This document shows, piece by piece, positions 60,901-64,000 of a stretch of DNA of 64,000 nt; the first letter of the stretch is position 1, and every line of letters begins with the position of its first letter. The DNA is taken from the NCBI RefSeq assembly GCF_963259705.1, contig NC_081841.1:34499358-34563357 (forward strand). The letters are read 5' to 3'. The notes beneath the pieces are model-generated. The model saw only the letters and a program-made list of their open reading frames with translations. It was not told where the DNA came from and did no database searches. The stretch comes from Myotis daubentonii (taxonomy: Eukaryota; Chordata; Mammalia; Chiroptera; Vespertilionidae). The position numbers and the translations under genes were made by a program.

Positions 60901-63131
60901 ATCAGAAGACCTGGATCAGAGTTCCAGCTAATTAAAAATAAAAGGTATGGATCTTTGATACAGTTTTAAATGAAAGAAAAGAAAAATGAGAGAAAGGTAT
61001 AAAAGAGGAATAAAATGGAACCAGGAGTGAGTTCACCACCAAATGCACATCCCACGGTACAGTTCTGTATCCATCATGAACATTATTTATTGTGTCAGAG
61101 ACTGTGCGTATTTAATTTCCACCTCTTCAGCAGCCAGGAAAGAAGAAAAAGGGCCCATTTTTATATTTACAATGGTTACGGAGAAGCCCAAGTATTCGTC
61201 ACATCAAGACCAATAGAAAGTTTTCCTAGAGGGTCTTCTCAAGAGCACTGAGCAATGTTAATACATACTCCCTACTGGTCGAGACAGTTATGAGTTTCAG
61301 AGAATTGTTTCTTGTAGTTCTTTTTGGGAGAGACACTCCTCCACAGTCTCTCATGTTCTTCCAGATCATGGGGGGTAGGTCAAGAAGGCAATTCCCTCAC
61401 CACTCTTTAAGCAGACCATTTCTCAGGGTTATGTTTACAATGAGCAGACTTGGAGGGATGAGATAGTGTCTCCATCCAAAACAAAGAGTGGGTTTTTACT
61501 GCTTGTTATAAAAGCAGTGGATTCTCCAAGCTCAGTGTTCCTCATCTGCCATGCAAACCCTCTGCATGCAGAGCATGTAACCCTGATGATTCCTAGGCAT
61601 GTCAAGTCTTTCTTTCTCTAACGGCAATCCTGGGCCATTCTAGTTGGCCTGCTCTTTGGGTGGTAACTCAGACAAATGTGGGTTCAGGGAATTCAAACTG
61701 AATTCTGGTTCAGACACCCAGACTATCTCTTGGAATTGATGAGCTTCTAGATCAAAATGTTGATGACCACTTGGTTGAGTGCATGGCTTACTGGGCTCCC
61801 CCTGTGTGGCCCACATAGGTCAAAATGGACAACATAATGGGTCTCTGTGAGTTTTGTAAAAATACCTGTCTCATGTGCACCTCACCCTTTTAGACAAAAG
61901 GTCTAGGAGGTCCAAGTCAGAGCTAATGATTAAAGAAAGGTGAAGTTATAGTGATGGGCGTGGACACACCAATTTCACAGTTAAGAAAGAACAACAGTCC
62001 CAGCACTTGCAGAGGGAACACCTCTGATCTGACAAGGTGCTCAGGATGAGGTGGGAAACAACTCCTATCTCCTCCCCTCAGGCTGGCCATTTGACCTGCT
62101 GCTGGTTCATCATCCCCATCTACGTGCTATGAAAACAGAAAAACTCCTGTTGACCTGGCTGGCCCCATACTCTCTGCTGTACCTGATGCCATCAAGAGCA
62201 GCCTCAGTTGCGACTCTTCTCTAATATGTACAAACATAAACATGGACACAACCTGATTGCATTCTGACTGGTACAAACCCGTATGCTTCTCCTGATGCCC
62301 CGCTTCCCAGGGGTATGGCATGTATAGCATCAAAGCTGCAGCTATTTGGTGATACTTCATGTGACTCAAAAAAACGTAACGGTGATTCAAATCAAATGTC
62401 ACAGCACATCCCTGACCAGAATGACCTGGCCCATCGGCATGATGTTAGAGGTTTTCTGACCAAGAGTGACAAATACATCGTAAGGATGGTTGAGAAGACA
62501 TAAGGGAGTGATTTAGGTTCTAGGAGTGATTAAGAAACTTCCCAAGACTATTCAACTGCCTACCTCTGGGTTTTCCATTATGTGAGACAAATAAAACCTT
62601 AATTTTTATGCCACAATTTTGCTGTTTCCTGTTACTTGAAACTGAGTACAGTTACTAAACACTTTGGGAGGGAGGGCCCAGCATCCTCCTCATCTTCTGG
62701 AAATTGCTTTCCATTATAGATGTGAGAAGGTCTTCCCACTATGTTAGCTATTGGGTTATTTTCTTTCATGCGCCACCTCCCTGGAGACAGGGGTAGCTAG
62801 GAGGAATGGTCCTTTCTTTCCTCAGGCCTCCTTTGTGAGAATTTAAGCCCAGGAGCTGCTTTTCACTGTGGATCCACGTTTGTGATGGCAACCAACCTGA
62901 GAAAATAAGACAGACACACAGAAAGCAACAGAAAAAGGTTCTCAGGGCATTTAAGGCCATTATTCCATCCTGAAAGGTCATCTGAGCCACCCTAGTTTCT
63001 ATTCACATTTATAGTTCTTCTAATCCTTAGGCACTCCAGTGTCATAAACTTTATTTTGTTTTAGTCAGGTCAGGTTCAGTTTCTGTCATCTTCAAAAGTA
63101 AAGCAACTAATTAAAAATTCAGGCAAGCTCC
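57931..63131. other. Unique DNA; one exon-like block; no supported gene
   Basis: The block 59057-59180 ends in a strong donor (GTAAGT at 59181) and is free of recognised repeats. The interval 61260-62650 may be an old LTR-like or other repeat (a polyadenylation-like signal lies near 62590), but I cannot name it. Short ORFs do not match known proteins. Confidence 0.35.
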
Positions 63132-63500
63132 CTATAACAGACTGAATACTAGTGTCCCCTCAAAAATTTGTATGTTGAAATCCTAACCTCTAATGTGACA
63201 GTATTAGGAGGTGTAACTTTGGGAGGTGATTAGGTCATGAGGATGGAGCCCTCGTGAATGAGATTTAGTGCCCTTCTAAAAGAGACCCCAGAGAGCTCTC
63301 TTTCTCTTTCCACCATATGGGGATACAATAAAAGGACGGCTGTCTATGAACCATGAACCAGGTCCTCACTAGATAATAAATCTACTGGCACCTTCATCAT
63401 GGACTTCCAGCCTCCAGACCTGTGAGAAATAAATGTTTATTGTTTAAGGCACTCAGCTTATGGTACTTTTGTTATAGTAGCCTGAATGGACTAAGACACT
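63132..63500 (+). mobile_element. Solo LTR of MLT1/MST type (ERVL-MaLR)
   Basis: The phrases 'ttggtatgttgaaatcc'-like block at 63168-63185, 'gtgattaggtcatgaggatg' (63226), 'tgcccttctaaaagagaccc' (63269) and 'ctccagacctgtgagaaata' (63412) occur in the order of MaLR LTRs. A polyadenylation-like AATAAA lies at 63428-63433. No internal retroviral coding sequence follows, so this is a solo LTR, an old and inert remnant. Confidence 0.88.
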
Positions 63501-64000
63501 CTTAAATGACCAGCATAGAACTCATTTAAGAGACACTACCCTTAAGCTTATTCATATCAAACCTGGAACTAATATCACAGGGAGAAGTATTTATGATGGA
63601 GTCCCTGCTGCTTCTTAGGTATTATTCTAGGTGCTGTGGATTCAGTGATAACCAAAAAGTATTAACTGAATAACCAAAAAGATCAGGGCTTTGCTCTACA
63701 AAATTATAAATTATACAAGAGCAAGACAAATGCTTCAGAAGTAAATAACAACGACCAGAAATATCAGAGAGCAGTAGGCACTTTAAATAAAATAAAAAGA
63801 CATACAATGATAGTGATTGACTGAGGAGATTACTTTGAACCAGGACTTACTTTGAATGAAGAAAGACCTTTTAAAACTGTGATTAAGGTGATTTTTCACT
63901 CCTGCTTTGGGGTCAGTTCTCTGCTTTCAGGAGTACTCTACATCCAGCCATCCTCATGCATGCCAAGTACCAGAGATTAGGAGCAAACTTGGCCTTTTCT
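63501..64000. other. Unique DNA to the window edge, possible L2 scrap
   Basis: 'tattattctaggtgctgtgg' near 63620 resembles the antisense L2 3' end. Nothing else is recognised. Confidence 0.35.

Noticed and set aside
61015..62503. ORFs of 62-91 codons near an LTR-like stretch
   Set aside because: No match to any protein I know and no continuous frame. The stretch is probably an old unnamed repeat plus unique DNA.
63132..63500. Possible retroviral coding region
   Set aside because: Only the LTR is present. No gag, pol or env sequence is seen next to it.

Overview
This is a stretch of mammalian nuclear DNA, almost certainly from a vespertilionid bat (Myotis/Eptesicus/Pipistrellus type). The diagnosis rests on its young transposons: nine tRNA-derived Ves SINEs, four Helitrons of the HeliBat type, two copies of a short non-autonomous hAT element, a mariner MITE and a bat-type L1. 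These are layered over older mammalian repeats (L2, MIR, MER5A, an MLT1-type LTR). All family names come from recalled consensus sequences; no database was searched.

I see no intact protein-coding gene. The open reading frames present are short and fall in repeats, microsatellites, a CpG island or unique non-coding DNA. Two retrocopies of host genes are recognisable: a decayed processed copy of CKAP2 at 1-1626, cut by the left edge of the window, and a full-length U1 snRNA retrocopy at 34672-34835 on the minus strand, with a poly(A) tail and a perfect 15-bp target-site duplication.

Layout. 1-9.8 kb: CKAP2 pseudogene, GATA/GAAA microsatellite, old L2/MER5A/L1 pieces and two Ves SINEs. 9.8-12.9 kb: mostly unique AT-rich DNA. 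12.9-16.4 kb: a long antisense L2 interrupted by HeliBat, Ves and hAT insertions, with another HeliBat beside it. 16.4-25.6 kb: unique DNA plus one 5'-inverted (twin-primed) L1. 25.6-43.2 kb: unique DNA with Ves, L2 and MIR copies and the U1 retrocopy. 43.2-51.3 kb: unique DNA with a second hAT copy. 51.3-54.0 kb: a strong CpG island with a TATA-like site and candidate minus-strand splice donors, evidently the promoter of a gene I cannot name. 54-64 kb: a dense cluster of transposons (Ves, HeliBat, a mariner carrying a Ves, a second Helitron type), then unique DNA and an MLT1-type solo LTR.

The window therefore looks like gene-poor sequence upstream of, or inside a long intron of, a gene whose promoter is the CpG island. 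Nothing here supports a wholly new biological system. The best material is well-preserved insertion history (exact target duplications, nested elements, a twin-primed L1), a Helitron carrying an inverted repeat of octamer motifs, and an unassigned promoter.
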